This document shows positions 56,522 to 64,000 of a stretch of DNA of 64,000 bases, piece after piece; position 1 is the stretch's first letter; every line of letters begins with the position of its first letter. The position numbers and the translations under genes are program-made. The stretch comes from Caulobacter sp. NIBR2454 (lineage in GTDB: Bacteria; Pseudomonadota; Alphaproteobacteria; Caulobacterales; Caulobacteraceae): the NCBI RefSeq assembly GCF_027474405.1, contig NZ_CP114871.1:1807001-1871000 (forward strand), written 5' to 3'. The notes under the pieces are model-generated. The model searched no databases, had not been told where the DNA came from, and saw only the letters and a list, made by a program, of their open reading frames with translations.

Positions 56522-57882
56522 GCCTTGCGGCGGACGACCACGGCGTAAATGGCGCCCAGCGACGCAAACCAGATGACGGCCGTGTAGAAGGTCGGTCGGC
56601 TCGCCGGCTCGATCGCCATCACGATCGTGACGAGAGCGATGAAGGCGATCACGATCAAGTTGGACACGGGATAGAACGGTGTCGGAAAGCGCGTCGTCTT
56701 TCGTTCCTCGGGCTTGAGGCCGCGCCGGAAACGGAAGTGCGCCAGGACCACCATCAGCCAGGTCCACAGCAGCAGAGCCGCCACCAGCGACATGACGTAG
56801 CCGAAGACTTGTTCGGGGAAGGTGTAGTTCAGGCCCACGCCCACCAGCATGGCCAGCGTCGAGGCTGTGATGGCGTTGGCGGGCAGCTGTCGCTTGTTGT
56901 TGCGGGCGAGCAGGGCAGGCGCCTGACCGCGCGAAGCCAGGTCCGACAATACGCGGCCGGTGGCGTAGATGCCGCTGTTGCACGACGAGATCACCGCCGA
57001 CAGCACCACGAAGTTGATGACGCCGGCCGCACCGGACAGACCGATCTTCTCCAGCACCGCCACGAAGGGGCTTTCATCGGCCGGGATGCCGTTCCAAGGC
57101 GTCACAGCCATGATCACGGCCAGCGAGCCGACATAGAACAGCAGAATACGCACGATCACGCCGTTGATCGCCTTGGGGACGGACTTGTCCGGGTCTTCCG
57201 CTTCGGCCGCGGTCACGCCCACCAGCTCGGTGCCGCCAAAGGAGAACAGGGCGGTGGGGATCACGGCCAAGAGGCCCGCCATTCCGAAGGGAAAAAGCCC
57301 GCCATGACGCCATAGGTTGTCCAACGACGCCCCCTGGCTGGTTGCCCCGAAGCCGAACACGACAAGCGCGGCGCCGCCAAGGATCAGCAGGCCGATGGCC
57401 GCGACCTTGATCAAGGTCAGGGCGAACTCGATCTCGCCAAACAGGCGCACACCGAAACGGTTGGCCAGGAACAGGCCGGCCAGAGTGATGAGGGCTGTGA
57501 TCCACTGGGGAAAATCCGGCGCCCAGAATTTCACGAAGACGCCAGCGGCCGTGATCTCGGCGATGCCGACCAACACCCAGATCAGCCAATAGCTCCAGCC
57601 GGAGATGAAGCCGGCCCAGTGGCCGACCAGATCGTCCACGTGGCTGGTGAAGGCCGGGACCGAGGGGCGGTTGAGCGTCAGCTCGCCCAGGGCGCGGGCC
57701 ATCAGGAACACGGCCAGACCCGCCATGGCGTAGGCCAGCAAGACGCTGGGTCCAGCCTGCGCGATCGCTTGGCCGCTTCCCAGGAACAGGCCCGCGCCGA
57801 TCGCGCCGCCGATGGCGATGAACTGGATGTGGCGGGTCTTGAGGGTGCGCGCAAAGCGCGGCGTTTGCGGTACGGTGCTCAT
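56518..57882 (-). CDS. APC-superfamily amino acid permease
   Basis: 454 residues with about 12 membrane helices and no signal. The N terminus ARTLKTRHIQFIAIGGAIGAGLFLGSG is the typical AAT-family helix 1, and EIEFALTLIKVAAIG, SFGGTELVGVTAAEAEDPDKSVPKAIN and the ISSCNSGIYATGRVL segment are conserved in the GABA/aromatic/proline permeases. Substrate not deducible. It ends convergent with the DUF4440 gene; it shares no clear operon with the pentapeptide gene, which lies five bases upstream on the same strand. Confidence 0.92.
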   Translation of the reverse strand: MSTVPQTPRFARTLKTRHIQFIAIGGAIGAGLFLGSGQAIAQAGPSVLLAYAMAGLAVFLMARALGELTLNRPSVPAFTSHVDDLVGHWAGFISGWSYWLIWVLVGIAEITAAGVFVKFWAPDFPQWITALITLAGLFLANRFGVRLFGEIEFALTLIKVAAIGLLILGGAALVVFGFGATSQGASLDNLWRHGGLFPFGMAGLLAVIPTALFSFGGTELVGVTAAEAEDPDKSVPKAINGVIVRILLFYVGSLAVIMAVTPWNGIPADESPFVAVLEKIGLSGAAGVINFVVLSAVISSCNSGIYATGRVLSDLASRGQAPALLARNNKRQLPANAITASTLAMLVGVGLNYTFPEQVFGYVMSLVAALLLWTWLMVVLAHFRFRRGLKPEERKTTRFPTPFYPVSNLIVIAFIALVTIVMAIEPASRPTFYTAVIWFASLGAIYAVVVRRKA

Positions 57883-57886
57883 TGGC

Positions 57887-59143
57887 TCAGCTAGACAGGC
57901 CGATCACCGGCGCCAGATCAACTTGGGCCATATTCACCGACTTCATTTCCGCGCCCGTGAAGTTCGCGCCTCGCAGGTCGGCCTCCTCGAAGCTGGCCCC
58001 GGTCAGGTCGGCGCTCTGGATATCCAGATAGCGGCCCCGCACGCTCTTTAGATCGGCGGTCACATGGCGGCTTCCGACCTGCAGCGGACCGAGCATAGCC
58101 TTGCGCAGGATGGTCTTGGTCAGGTTCGCGCCCATCATCCGCACGCCCCGCAGGTCGGCGCCTGAAAGATCCGATCCGCGCAGGTCCGCGCCATCGAGAC
58201 GGGCTCCCTGCAGCTGGGCTCCCGCCATACGCAGGCCGACCAGGCACGCTCGTCGGGCGCTGAGCGCGGTGAGCTTGAGGTTGGTCAGGAGGTGGATAAT
58301 CGGGCGCAGATCCTCGCCATCGACAACAGCCGGCGCGCCTTCGGCGCCATCGGTGCGGCACCATAGGTCGTGTTGGATTAGCGCCGCATGGACTGTCTCA
58401 GCGCGTTCGAGCGCCGCCTCGGTGGGATCAAGCACGACACCGCCCATCCGCGCGCCCTTGGATTTGGCGCCCGTCAGGTTGATGCGCATCAAGACCGCGC
58501 CTTCGAAATTGGCTTTCTCGATATTGGCGTTGGTCAGATTGGCGCCTTGCAGGATCGCCCCGGTGAAGTTGGCGCCGCGCAGATTGGCGCCTTGCATGGT
58601 CGCGCCGCTGAGCGCGCAATCGGAGAAGTCGGCGGCCATGGCCGACATGTCGTCGAATTGGGCGTCGGTCAGGGTGGCGCCATGCAGGTCGGCTTCGTCG
58701 AGTTCGGCGGCGCGAAGATCGCTGTGGACGTTCTTGCCCGGGCCAGCCGCGCCGCCTGTGGGCGCATCCACAATGCCGGCGCGCAGGTCGGCGCGGGTCA
58801 TGTCGACCTGGGCCAGGGTGGCGCCACGCAGGCAGACGCCGCGCATGTCAGCGTCGACGAGGTTGGCGCCGCGCAGATCGGCCCGCCGCAGATCACAGCC
58901 GAACAGGTTGGCGCCGGTGAGCTTGACGCCGGCCATCTCGCAGCCTTCCAGCACCGACGCCGACAGATCGACCCCTGACAGGTCTCGACGCGAAAGGTTG
59001 AGGCCCGACAGATGCATGAACTTGAGTACGGCGCGCTTGCCGCCCGGCTGGCGGCCCACGAACTTGGCGTGGGCAGACATCAGCATGTCGAGTTCGGACT
59101 GGGTGAGCCGGCGACGGCCCGAACGGTCAGCCTCCGATCTCAA
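57887..59143 (-). CDS. Pentapeptide-repeat protein, two beta-helix blocks
   Basis: 418 residues if it starts at TTG 59143 (AAAGG and GGGGGA lie upstream); ATG 59086 (399 residues) is an alternative. From about residue 60 the A(D/N)LXX pentapeptide repeat is nearly continuous, e.g. ADLRGANLVDADMRGVCLRGATL. It breaks near residues 235-305 into a non-repeat segment with a possible helical stretch (LDPTEAALERAETVHAALIQHDLW) and resumes to the end (ADLRGSDLSGADLRGV). Such right-handed quadrilateral helices can mimic DNA, but function is unknown. Confidence 0.85.
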   Translation of the reverse strand: MRSEADRSGRRRLTQSELDMLMSAHAKFVGRQPGGKRAVLKFMHLSGLNLSRRDLSGVDLSASVLEGCEMAGVKLTGANLFGCDLRRADLRGANLVDADMRGVCLRGATLAQVDMTRADLRAGIVDAPTGGAAGPGKNVHSDLRAAELDEADLHGATLTDAQFDDMSAMAADFSDCALSGATMQGANLRGANFTGAILQGANLTNANIEKANFEGAVLMRINLTGAKSKGARMGGVVLDPTEAALERAETVHAALIQHDLWCRTDGAEGAPAVVDGEDLRPIIHLLTNLKLTALSARRACLVGLRMAGAQLQGARLDGADLRGSDLSGADLRGVRMMGANLTKTILRKAMLGPLQVGSRHVTADLKSVRGRYLDIQSADLTGASFEEADLRGANFTGAEMKSVNMAQVDLAPVIGLSS

Positions 59144-59224
59144 AACCTTTGTCCCCCAACGGCGCCCGGCCACGCGGCCGCAAGGGGGCGGTCTCGCACC
59201 CGCGCGAACGCGGGTCAATATCAC

Positions 59225-59722
59225 TCAGAGCCGAGGCGGGGTGGTCAGCGCCGTGATCGCCGGCGCGCCGGGGGCGCTTCGGCTGATCGGATCGCACCAA
59301 TTGAACCGCTCGGCCGTGCGTCTGGCGGCCAAGCCGTTATCGATCAGGACCTGACCTAGATCCAGACCGTCGAGGATCACGATAGAGAAAGCGCGGTTGT
59401 ACTCGTCTTGCCCCCCGGTCGGTTCGACGGTGACTGTGCGGGCGTTGTTGATCAGCCGCTGAACGACGCCCGTGGCCTGGCGGGCGGCGACGGCTTCGGC
59501 CCAGCAGCGGGCGTCAGGGATAGTCTCCGGCGCGAAGGCGTTACCGAGGCGGATATGCTTGCCGTCCAGCACCAAAATGTCGGCGCTGATCACCGTCATG
59601 CGACTGCCCACCGATGGCTGCGAGTCGGCGGTGTCGGCCGCGCTCTGAGGCGAAGGCGAGCAGCCCGCAGCCAGGGTGAGGGCGACGACGGCCGCCAAGG
59701 AGACGAGATATCTGGAGCGCAT
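59225..59722 (-). CDS. SNase-like (thermonuclease-fold) lipoprotein
   Basis: 165 residues from ATG 59722. A hydrophobic leader ends TLAAGC, so a lipoprotein anchor on Cys21 is likely, though the lipobox is imperfect. The mature part follows the staphylococcal nuclease pattern: DGKHIRLGNAFAPETIPDARCWAEAVAARQATGVVQRLI, TVEPTGGQDEYNRAFSIVILDGLDLGQVLIDNGLAARR. Arg, Glu and Arg expected at the active site are present in IRLG, APE and EYNR, but the calcium acids are not certain. Possibly a periplasmic nuclease. Its promoter faces the RHH gene. Confidence 0.78.
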   Translation of the reverse strand: MRSRYLVSLAAVVALTLAAGCSPSPQSAADTADSQPSVGSRMTVISADILVLDGKHIRLGNAFAPETIPDARCWAEAVAARQATGVVQRLINNARTVTVEPTGGQDEYNRAFSIVILDGLDLGQVLIDNGLAARRTAERFNWCDPISRSAPGAPAITALTTPPRL

Positions 59723-59839
59723 GAAAACCAGCCTGACCTCGTTCTCAAGTGTGGCCAAGCTTGTCAAATTCAAGACTTGTCTTGGCCGCTGTTTGCGCGT
59801 CGGCGCTGATTGATCTTCATCGGTCGCGATTGCTATCAG

Positions 59840-59853
59840 CATATGTACATATG
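59840..59853. promoter_or_regulatory. Perfect 14-bp palindrome before the RHH gene
   Basis: CATATGTACATATG (59840-59853) is self-complementary and contains two CATATG half-sites. It is AT-rich against a high-GC background and lies 18 bases before the ATG of the ribbon-helix-helix gene at 59872. The position suits an autoregulatory operator in the promoter. Inferred, not shown. Confidence 0.55.
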
Positions 59854-59871
59854 AATCACCGGGCTGGCGGA

Positions 59872-60183
59872 ATGGCGAAAAACGACGCATCCGAGAACAT
59901 GGTGCTGCGGACGGTCTATCTGCCCAAGGCGCTCGATAAACGTCTGCGCGCCATCGCGTTTGATCAGGAGCTCAGCAAGGGCGAGCTCATGCGCGTGCTG
60001 ATCGCCGAAGCGATGCAGCACCGAGCAGGGCTTGGGCAGGCGGCTTTCGCCGGGGAGGGGGCAGCCAAACCGGTTGTAGCGCCGCCGGCTGCGCCCGCTC
60101 CCAAGGCCCGGGCGCCTAAGCCCGCGGCCGAGCCCAAGGCGCAGGACATCCAGCAGAGCATCTTCGACTTTCTCGACGCGTGA
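59872..60183 (+). CDS. Ribbon-helix-helix (CopG/MetJ-type) DNA-binding protein
   Basis: 103 residues from ATG 59872; an in-frame ATG at 59851 would add seven. The N-terminal half fits a ribbon-helix-helix: beta strand MVLRTVYLPKALDKRLRAIAF followed by SKGELMRVLIAEAM. The C-terminal half is a Pro/Ala-rich linker (PPAAPAPKARAPKPAAEPK) ending in a helical IQQSIFDFLDA, which could contact a partner. RHH dimers bind short palindromes, and one lies directly upstream, so autoregulation is likely. There is no toxin-like partner gene beside it, so a toxin-antitoxin pair is not supported. Confidence 0.78.
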   Translation: MAKNDASENMVLRTVYLPKALDKRLRAIAFDQELSKGELMRVLIAEAMQHRAGLGQAAFAGEGAAKPVVAPPAAPAPKARAPKPAAEPKAQDIQQSIFDFLDA

Positions 60184-60219
60184 GCCATGATCCCCCGCAA
60201 GACAGGAGTCGGGGGATAC

Positions 60220-61494
60220 ATGACGATCAAGGGATGGTTCTGCGGCGCGGCCCTAAGCTTGGCGTTGGCCTCGCCGGTCCTGGCCGCCACCTATGTCCTG
60301 GAGCCCGACGCGGTATGGACCGCGGGGCAAGCTGCGCCTCACAAGGGGTGGTCGGTCACGGTCGATGGCGCGCGCATCGTCAAGGTCGGGCCGCGCGGTC
60401 CAGCGCCCGCGGGCGCTCAGGTGATCGCCTTGCCGGGCGCGACCCTGATCCCAGGGCTGATCGACCTGCACTCGCACCTTTTGCTGCATCCCTATAACGA
60501 GGCCTCTTGGGACGATCAGGTTCTCAAGGAGTCGCCCTATTATCGCACGCTTCGCGGCGGACGCGACGCGGCCGACACGCTGCAGTCGGGCTTCACCACC
60601 TTGCGCGATCTTGGCAGCGAGGGCGCGGACGACGCCGACGTGGCGCTCAAGAAAGCCATTGAAGACGGCGTCATCGATGGGCCGCGTCTGTTCGTGGCCA
60701 CCTGGGCCATCGTCGCGACCGGGACCTATGGTCCGCGCAAGGGCTTTCGCACCGACATGGAACTGCCGCAGGGCGCCGAGGAGGTCAGCGGCGAGGCGCA
60801 GATGGCCTCGGCCGTGCGCCGCCAATCGGCGGCTGGCGCCGACTGGATCAAGCTCTACTCCGACTACCGCACCGGCCCCGACGGCGCGACCAAGCCGACC
60901 TTCACCCAAAGCGAGCTCGACGTGGCTGTGCAGATCGCCCACGCGTCTGGGCGGCCTGTCGCCATCCACGCCGCCGGCGACGAGGGCATCCGTCGGGCGG
61001 TGCTGGCCGGCGCCGACACCATCGAGCATGGCTATGGCGCGTCGGAGGCGACGTTCCGGCTGATGAAGGACAAGGGAGCGGTCTATGTGCCCACCCTGAC
61101 CGCGCCTGCTTCGACCTCGCAGTACTTCCAAGGTTATGTGCCCGGTAAAAGCGCGCCAACGCCGTCCATGCAGGCGGCGGAAAAGGCCTTCAAGACGGCT
61201 CTGGGTTTGGGGGTGACCATCGGCGTCGGCAGCGATGTGGGGGTCTTTGCGCACGGGGAAAGCTGGCGCGAACTTGATTGGATGGTCCGCTACGGCATGA
61301 CGCCCGTCCAAGCCCTGACCGCCGCCACGGCGACCAACGCCAAGGTTCTGCGTCGGGAGGAAGAACTTGGCCAGCTCAAGTCGGGCTTGTTGGCCGACAT
61401 CGTGGCCGTGCAAGGCGATCCCACCCAGAACGTCACGGCGCTCAAGGCGGTCACCTTCGTGATGAAGGCCGGCGTGGTCTATCGCCGGCCGTAG
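60220..61494 (+). CDS. Exported amidohydrolase (imidazolonepropionase-like)
   Basis: 424 residues from ATG 60220, which gives a clean signal peptide ([22 protein letters not shown]); an ATG at 60187 is less likely. Metal motifs: [16 protein letters not shown] (HxH), [10 protein letters not shown] region with the carbamylated-Lys candidate, AIHAAGDEG and IEHGYGASE (His), and [14 protein letters not shown] (Asp). It belongs with the exported amidohydrolases that hydrolyse aryl-dialkyl or dipeptide substrates, but the substrate is not clear. It is 37 bases from the RHH gene and may share its promoter. Confidence 0.88.
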   Translation: MTIKGWFCGAALSLALASPVLAATYVLEPDAVWTAGQAAPHKGWSVTVDGARIVKVGPRGPAPAGAQVIALPGATLIPGLIDLHSHLLLHPYNEASWDDQVLKESPYYRTLRGGRDAADTLQSGFTTLRDLGSEGADDADVALKKAIEDGVIDGPRLFVATWAIVATGTYGPRKGFRTDMELPQGAEEVSGEAQMASAVRRQSAAGADWIKLYSDYRTGPDGATKPTFTQSELDVAVQIAHASGRPVAIHAAGDEGIRRAVLAGADTIEHGYGASEATFRLMKDKGAVYVPTLTAPASTSQYFQGYVPGKSAPTPSMQAAEKAFKTALGLGVTIGVGSDVGVFAHGESWRELDWMVRYGMTPVQALTAATATNAKVLRREEELGQLKSGLLADIVAVQGDPTQNVTALKAVTFVMKAGVVYRRP

Positions 61495-61600
61495 ATGATT
61501 TTCATTCGCGACACCGACTGTGGACGAAAGCGAGTTCTTCTTTTGTTCTTATTGTCGCAGGCCTAGAGTCACCTTCCCAAAAGGGCGAGGAGGGACCCCG

Positions 61601-61864
61601 ATGAAAGTTGCGCTGAAATCTGCTGAATCGCTTTTGGCCACGCTCAATCCGCGTGATCGCGCCGACATCGAGGCAAGAGCGGCCAATGATATTGTCGCCG
61701 CTGCCGCCTCCACCCCAAGCGAGATCGCCGCGCTCGCCAATGCGGTCGCTGAAAAGCCCTGGGCCTATCCGGTCAACCGTGAGGTGGCGATCTTGGTGGC
61801 CGCCTGCCTCACCGTGAAGGCCTCGCTGATGGAGTCAGGCGTCGCCGGCGCGTTCGCCGGCTGA
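61601..61864 (+). CDS. Small helical protein, unknown
   Basis: 87 residues from ATG 61601 with GGAGG nine bases upstream; the frame is open further upstream but that part is unlike protein. Mostly Ala-rich helix (LNPRDRADIEARAANDIVAAAASTPSEIAALANAVAEKPWAYP). It has no membrane segment, no cysteine and no motif I recognise. The excellent ribosome site and protein-like codon use support it as a real gene. It follows the amidohydrolase by 106 bases and converges on the next small gene. Confidence 0.7.
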   Translation: MKVALKSAESLLATLNPRDRADIEARAANDIVAAAASTPSEIAALANAVAEKPWAYPVNREVAILVAACLTVKASLMESGVAGAFAG

Positions 61865-61874
61865 TGCCAGAATC

Positions 61875-62153
61875 TCAATAGCCGCGGCGCGTGGCGCGGA
61901 TTTCGAAATAGGCCGTATCGGCGCCTTCGCTGTGGGCAACGACCATGATTGGCAGGACGCGACCGTCCTCCAAGGCCAGTTCAGCGGCGCCTTCGCGAAA
62001 AGCCGCGCGCAGCTGTTCGATGTCACCTGTCATAGAGCCCTTGCCCTGAGCCAGGGTGCGGTCGCCATCAATTGAGAAGGCGATGGGCTCCTTGCTGCGG
62101 CGGAAGGACAGGACGGCGGTGCCGACGAACGGATCGCGCTTGGCTTTGGGCAT
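61875..62153 (-). CDS. Small protein, unknown
   Basis: 92 residues from ATG 62153; GGAG lies five bases upstream. A basic start (MPKAKRDPF) is followed by mixed beta/alpha composition (GTAVLSFRRSKEPIAFSIDGD, then AAELALEDGRVLPIMVVAHSEG). No membrane segment, cysteine or recognised motif is present. Convergent with the small helical gene, 10 bases apart. No function proposed. Confidence 0.65.
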   Translation of the reverse strand: MPKAKRDPFVGTAVLSFRRSKEPIAFSIDGDRTLAQGKGSMTGDIEQLRAAFREGAAELALEDGRVLPIMVVAHSEGADTAYFEIRATRRGY

Positions 62154-62473
62154 GCTGGCTCCGGGTTATTGCAGCTTGACTGTAAGAACGCGGAAGCGCG
62201 CCGAACGCTCCCGGTCGAACCTAGTTTTCTGGCTATCGACGGGGAACCACGGTGGATCCATCACGTCCCTCGCGCGGACGAGGTCGAGCGTAGCCGCTCG
62301 CAAAGAGGCGTCCGCCCCGTCAATGTTCGGATCGACGAGGAAGAAGGCCGCCACCTGCGCTGGAGGCTAAGGGCGCCACAAGCGCCGAGCTAGGTCGATC
62401 ATCCCTACCCAAGGGTCGACTAATCATGCGTACTGCCAAACGATACGTTCGGAGCTAGAACGGGAGAGGCGTG
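62154..62473. other. 320-bp region between two divergent genes
   Basis: This space separates the leftward small gene and the rightward oxidoreductase. A 62-codon frame on the minus strand (62166-62354, GTG start, ending RFRVLTVKLQ) looks protein-like but begins just after a stop, lacks a ribosome site and overlaps an equally plausible 74-codon frame on the plus strand (62169-62393), so neither is called. No convincing hairpin or promoter motif seen. Confidence 0.4.
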
Positions 62474-63703
62474 ATGATCGAGCACGACGTTACACGGCGG
62501 CGGTTCATGGAGGCCGGCGCAGGAGCGGCGGCGGCGTCCGCGGTGCTGGCGACGGGCGCCGCGGCCGCGCTCCCTCAGCGCCTCGGCGGTGCTCAAGCCA
62601 TCGGTCAACCGATGCCAAATGGTGTCTCGCTCCCCAAGACCTGGCCGAGTCCCAAGCGCGCGGACAGCGTGGGCTTCGCCATCGTTGGCTTAGGCGGATA
62701 TGCGCTCAACCAGATGATGCCGCGTTTCCCCCAAGCAGCGCGGGCGCACGTCTCCGCAATCGTCTCCGGAAACCCTGACAAGTTGCGGCAGGTGGGCGAC
62801 GCCTACGGGGTTCCGCCGGAGTCACGCTACTCTTATGAGACGTTTGCGAAGATCGCTTCGGACCGCCGGGTCGATGCCGTCTACATCGTCCTGCCCAGCG
62901 GCCTGCATGCGGACTGGACCGAGCGGGCCTTTGCAGCGGGCAAGCACGTCCTGTGCGAAAAACCGATGGCCCTCTCGAGCGCCGAATGCGAGCGCATGAT
63001 CGCGGCTAGCCGCCGCGCCAACCGAAAGCTGATGATCGCCTACCGCGCGCATTTTGAGCCGTACAACATGCAAGCCATGGAGCTGATGGAGCAAAATGCC
63101 GTCGGTCAACTGCGGCTACTGCGGACCGAGCAATCCTATCGAATGGGACCGACCAGCCCGAGCGAGAACTGGCGGGTGAACCGCGCCTTGGCTGGTGGCG
63201 GCCCGCTGGAGGATTACGGGCTCTACGGTCTGCAGGCGGCGCTCTATCTGGCGCGCGAGATGCCGGAACGGATCAGCGCCACCAGCTTTCGACCGGCCGG
63301 CGACCCTCGCTTTGCGGAGATCCTCGCTCATGTTTCCGCGCAATTGCGCTTCCCGTCCGGGGCTGTGGCGCAGCTCGTCACCTCGTATGACTCGGCAGGT
63401 GGCAACATCGTCCTGGCACGCGGCGCTACCGGTTCGCTGATCATGGATCCGGCGACCAGCTACTCCGGCAATAGGATGGTGCTGGAGACGGGCCGGGACC
63501 GGCGCGAGTTCACGCCCGGCGACTCTACTGTCCAGTTTGCGCGTCAACTCGATCATTTCGCCGACGCGATCCGCGACGGCGCGCAGATCAGGACGCCCGG
63601 CGAGATGGGTCTGCGGGACCTAAGACTGATTGAGGCGATCTACGCTTCCGCCGAGACCGGTCGGACAGTGATGCTCAATCCCGATGGAACACGGAAAAGC
63701 TGA
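62474..63703 (+). CDS. Tat-exported Gfo/Idh/MocA-family oxidoreductase
   Basis: 409 residues from ATG 62474, a GTG at 62471 being the alternative; GGGAGAGG lies upstream. An N-terminal twin-arginine signal (TRRRFMEAGAGAAAASAV) is followed by the Rossmann domain (VGFAIVGLGGYALNQMMP, about residue 65) and EKPMALSSAECERMI, the catalytic-lysine strand (EKP). The long C-terminal domain is as in glucose-fructose oxidoreductase, which is also exported by Tat with bound NADP. It probably oxidises or reduces a sugar in the periplasm. No partner genes. Confidence 0.92.
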   Translation: MIEHDVTRRRFMEAGAGAAAASAVLATGAAAALPQRLGGAQAIGQPMPNGVSLPKTWPSPKRADSVGFAIVGLGGYALNQMMPRFPQAARAHVSAIVSGNPDKLRQVGDAYGVPPESRYSYETFAKIASDRRVDAVYIVLPSGLHADWTERAFAAGKHVLCEKPMALSSAECERMIAASRRANRKLMIAYRAHFEPYNMQAMELMEQNAVGQLRLLRTEQSYRMGPTSPSENWRVNRALAGGGPLEDYGLYGLQAALYLAREMPERISATSFRPAGDPRFAEILAHVSAQLRFPSGAVAQLVTSYDSAGGNIVLARGATGSLIMDPATSYSGNRMVLETGRDRREFTPGDSTVQFARQLDHFADAIRDGAQIRTPGEMGLRDLRLIEAIYASAETGRTVMLNPDGTRKS

Positions 63704-63723
63704 GGTCCCTCGGGATCATCGAA

Positions 63724-64000
63724 GTGAAGTTCGCCAGCCGACCCTTTGGGTCCGGGGCGCGCCAAACGCCGCCATTGCCGAGGAGGCGTAAATCGGACAT
63801 TGGTTATTCAACGCGTCTAGGTAATCAGAATGTGCTGAGCGCCGCCGTCTTCATTGCGATAGTCGCCTTGCTGTTCTGGATTCATTTACAGGGTCCAGCC
63901 GAGGACAGGGCGGACGCTTTCATTTTTGTTGAAGACGATGGCTCCGTACGCGAACTCACCGCGGATGAACGGCTGTACAGCGCTATGCATCATCCGGCCG
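63724..64000 (+). CDS. Membrane protein of unknown function (5' part only)
   Basis: An open frame from GTG 63724 runs 92 codons to the window edge without a stop. A basic N terminus (PPLPRRRKSDIGYSTRLGN) precedes a clear membrane helix (VLSAAVFIAIVALLFWIHL) and an acidic outer part (FIFVEDDGSVRELTADERL). The GTG at 63832 could also be the start. No family recognised. It follows the oxidoreductase stop by 20 bases and may be co-transcribed. The rest is outside the window. Confidence 0.55.
   Translation, partial: MKFASRPFGSGARQTPPLPRRRKSDIGYSTRLGNQNVLSAAVFIAIVALLFWIHLQGPAEDRADAFIFVEDDGSVRELTADERLYSAMHHPA

Noticed and set aside
59851..60183. Toxin-antitoxin module based on the ribbon-helix-helix gene
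   Set aside because: No small toxin-like gene lies up- or downstream; the neighbours are an amidohydrolase and an SNase-like lipoprotein on the other strand.
61495..61600. Gene in the 106-bp gap, from the upstream extension of the 87-residue protein frame
   Set aside because: The GGAGG site and protein-like sequence start at 61601; the upstream part is unlike protein.
62166..62354. 62-codon minus-strand gene in the gap before the oxidoreductase
   Set aside because: No ribosome binding site, begins just after a stop codon, and overlaps an equally open frame on the other strand.
1..64000. Prophage, insertion sequence, CRISPR or defence island
   Set aside because: No integrase, transposase, direct-repeat array or defence gene family was found; composition and gene order look like stable chromosome throughout.

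Overview
The window is a gene-dense, GC-rich chromosomal stretch from an alphaproteobacterium of the order Caulobacterales, most likely Caulobacter or a close relative. The main reasons are the divK-pleD operon (PleD keeps the reference 454-residue length and motif numbering), a PopA-like degenerate GGDEF protein, the clpS-clpA and dinB neighbourhood, large TonB-dependent receptors, and alphaproteobacterial gene blocks such as rlpA-tmk-holB-tatD. I see no prophage, insertion sequence, CRISPR array or recognisable defence island. About 65 protein genes and one tRNA are supported. Most are housekeeping or ordinary metabolism.

Layout. 1-10.4 kb: the end of an acetyltransferase, a HIT protein, an orphan ParA, then a TonB-dependent receptor between two hybrid histidine kinases, a fused FkbM methyltransferase and a GNAT. 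10.4-18.1 kb: clpA/clpS, dinB, a HAD hydrolase, the cell-cycle pair divK-pleD behind a CtrA-like site, glutaminyl cyclotransferase and rpmG. 18.2-26.8 kb: NUDIX, M20 amidohydrolase, RNase R, and an operon of a YCII (DGPF) protein, an ECF42-like sigma factor and a DUF1801 protein. 26.5-32.7 kb: sdhE, mfd, a DsbA/FrnE-like oxidoreductase and the PopA-like protein. 32.8-37.7 kb: two SDR enzymes, a TetR repressor with a likely operator, a CoA-transferase family III enzyme, a YihY/BrkB membrane protein and TusA.

37.7-43.1 kb carries bacterial non-homologous end joining (ku and ligD) with a GNAT and a chromate transporter between them. Both ku and ligD have upstream motifs resembling the general-stress (EcfG/SigT) promoter. 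43.1-51.8 kb: secreted PL10 pectate lyase, a membrane protein with a full-match EcfG-type motif, a complete polar amino acid/cystine-type ABC importer followed by a ROK sugar kinase, an amidohydrolase, a VOC protein, YbaK and tRNA-Ser(UGA). 51.9-56.5 kb: rlpA, tmk, holB, tatD, an MBL-fold hydrolase and a DUF4440 protein in tight order. 56.5-64 kb: amino acid permease, pentapeptide-repeat protein, SNase-like lipoprotein, a ribbon-helix-helix protein over a perfect palindrome, another amidohydrolase, small unknowns, a Tat-exported Gfo/Idh/MocA oxidoreductase and a cut-off membrane gene.

Themes: DivK, PleD and PopA, together with the ClpAP adaptor ClpS, are parts of the Caulobacter cell-cycle phosphorylation, c-di-GMP and proteolysis circuitry. 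Six convergent gene pairs interlock their stop codons over exactly four bases, leaving no room for an intergenic terminator. I found no convincing wholly new system. The best leads are stress-type promoters at the NHEJ genes, the ECF42 operon with its putative self-promoter, the ribbon-helix-helix palindrome, and two adjacent metallohydrolases that each lack one canonical metal ligand.
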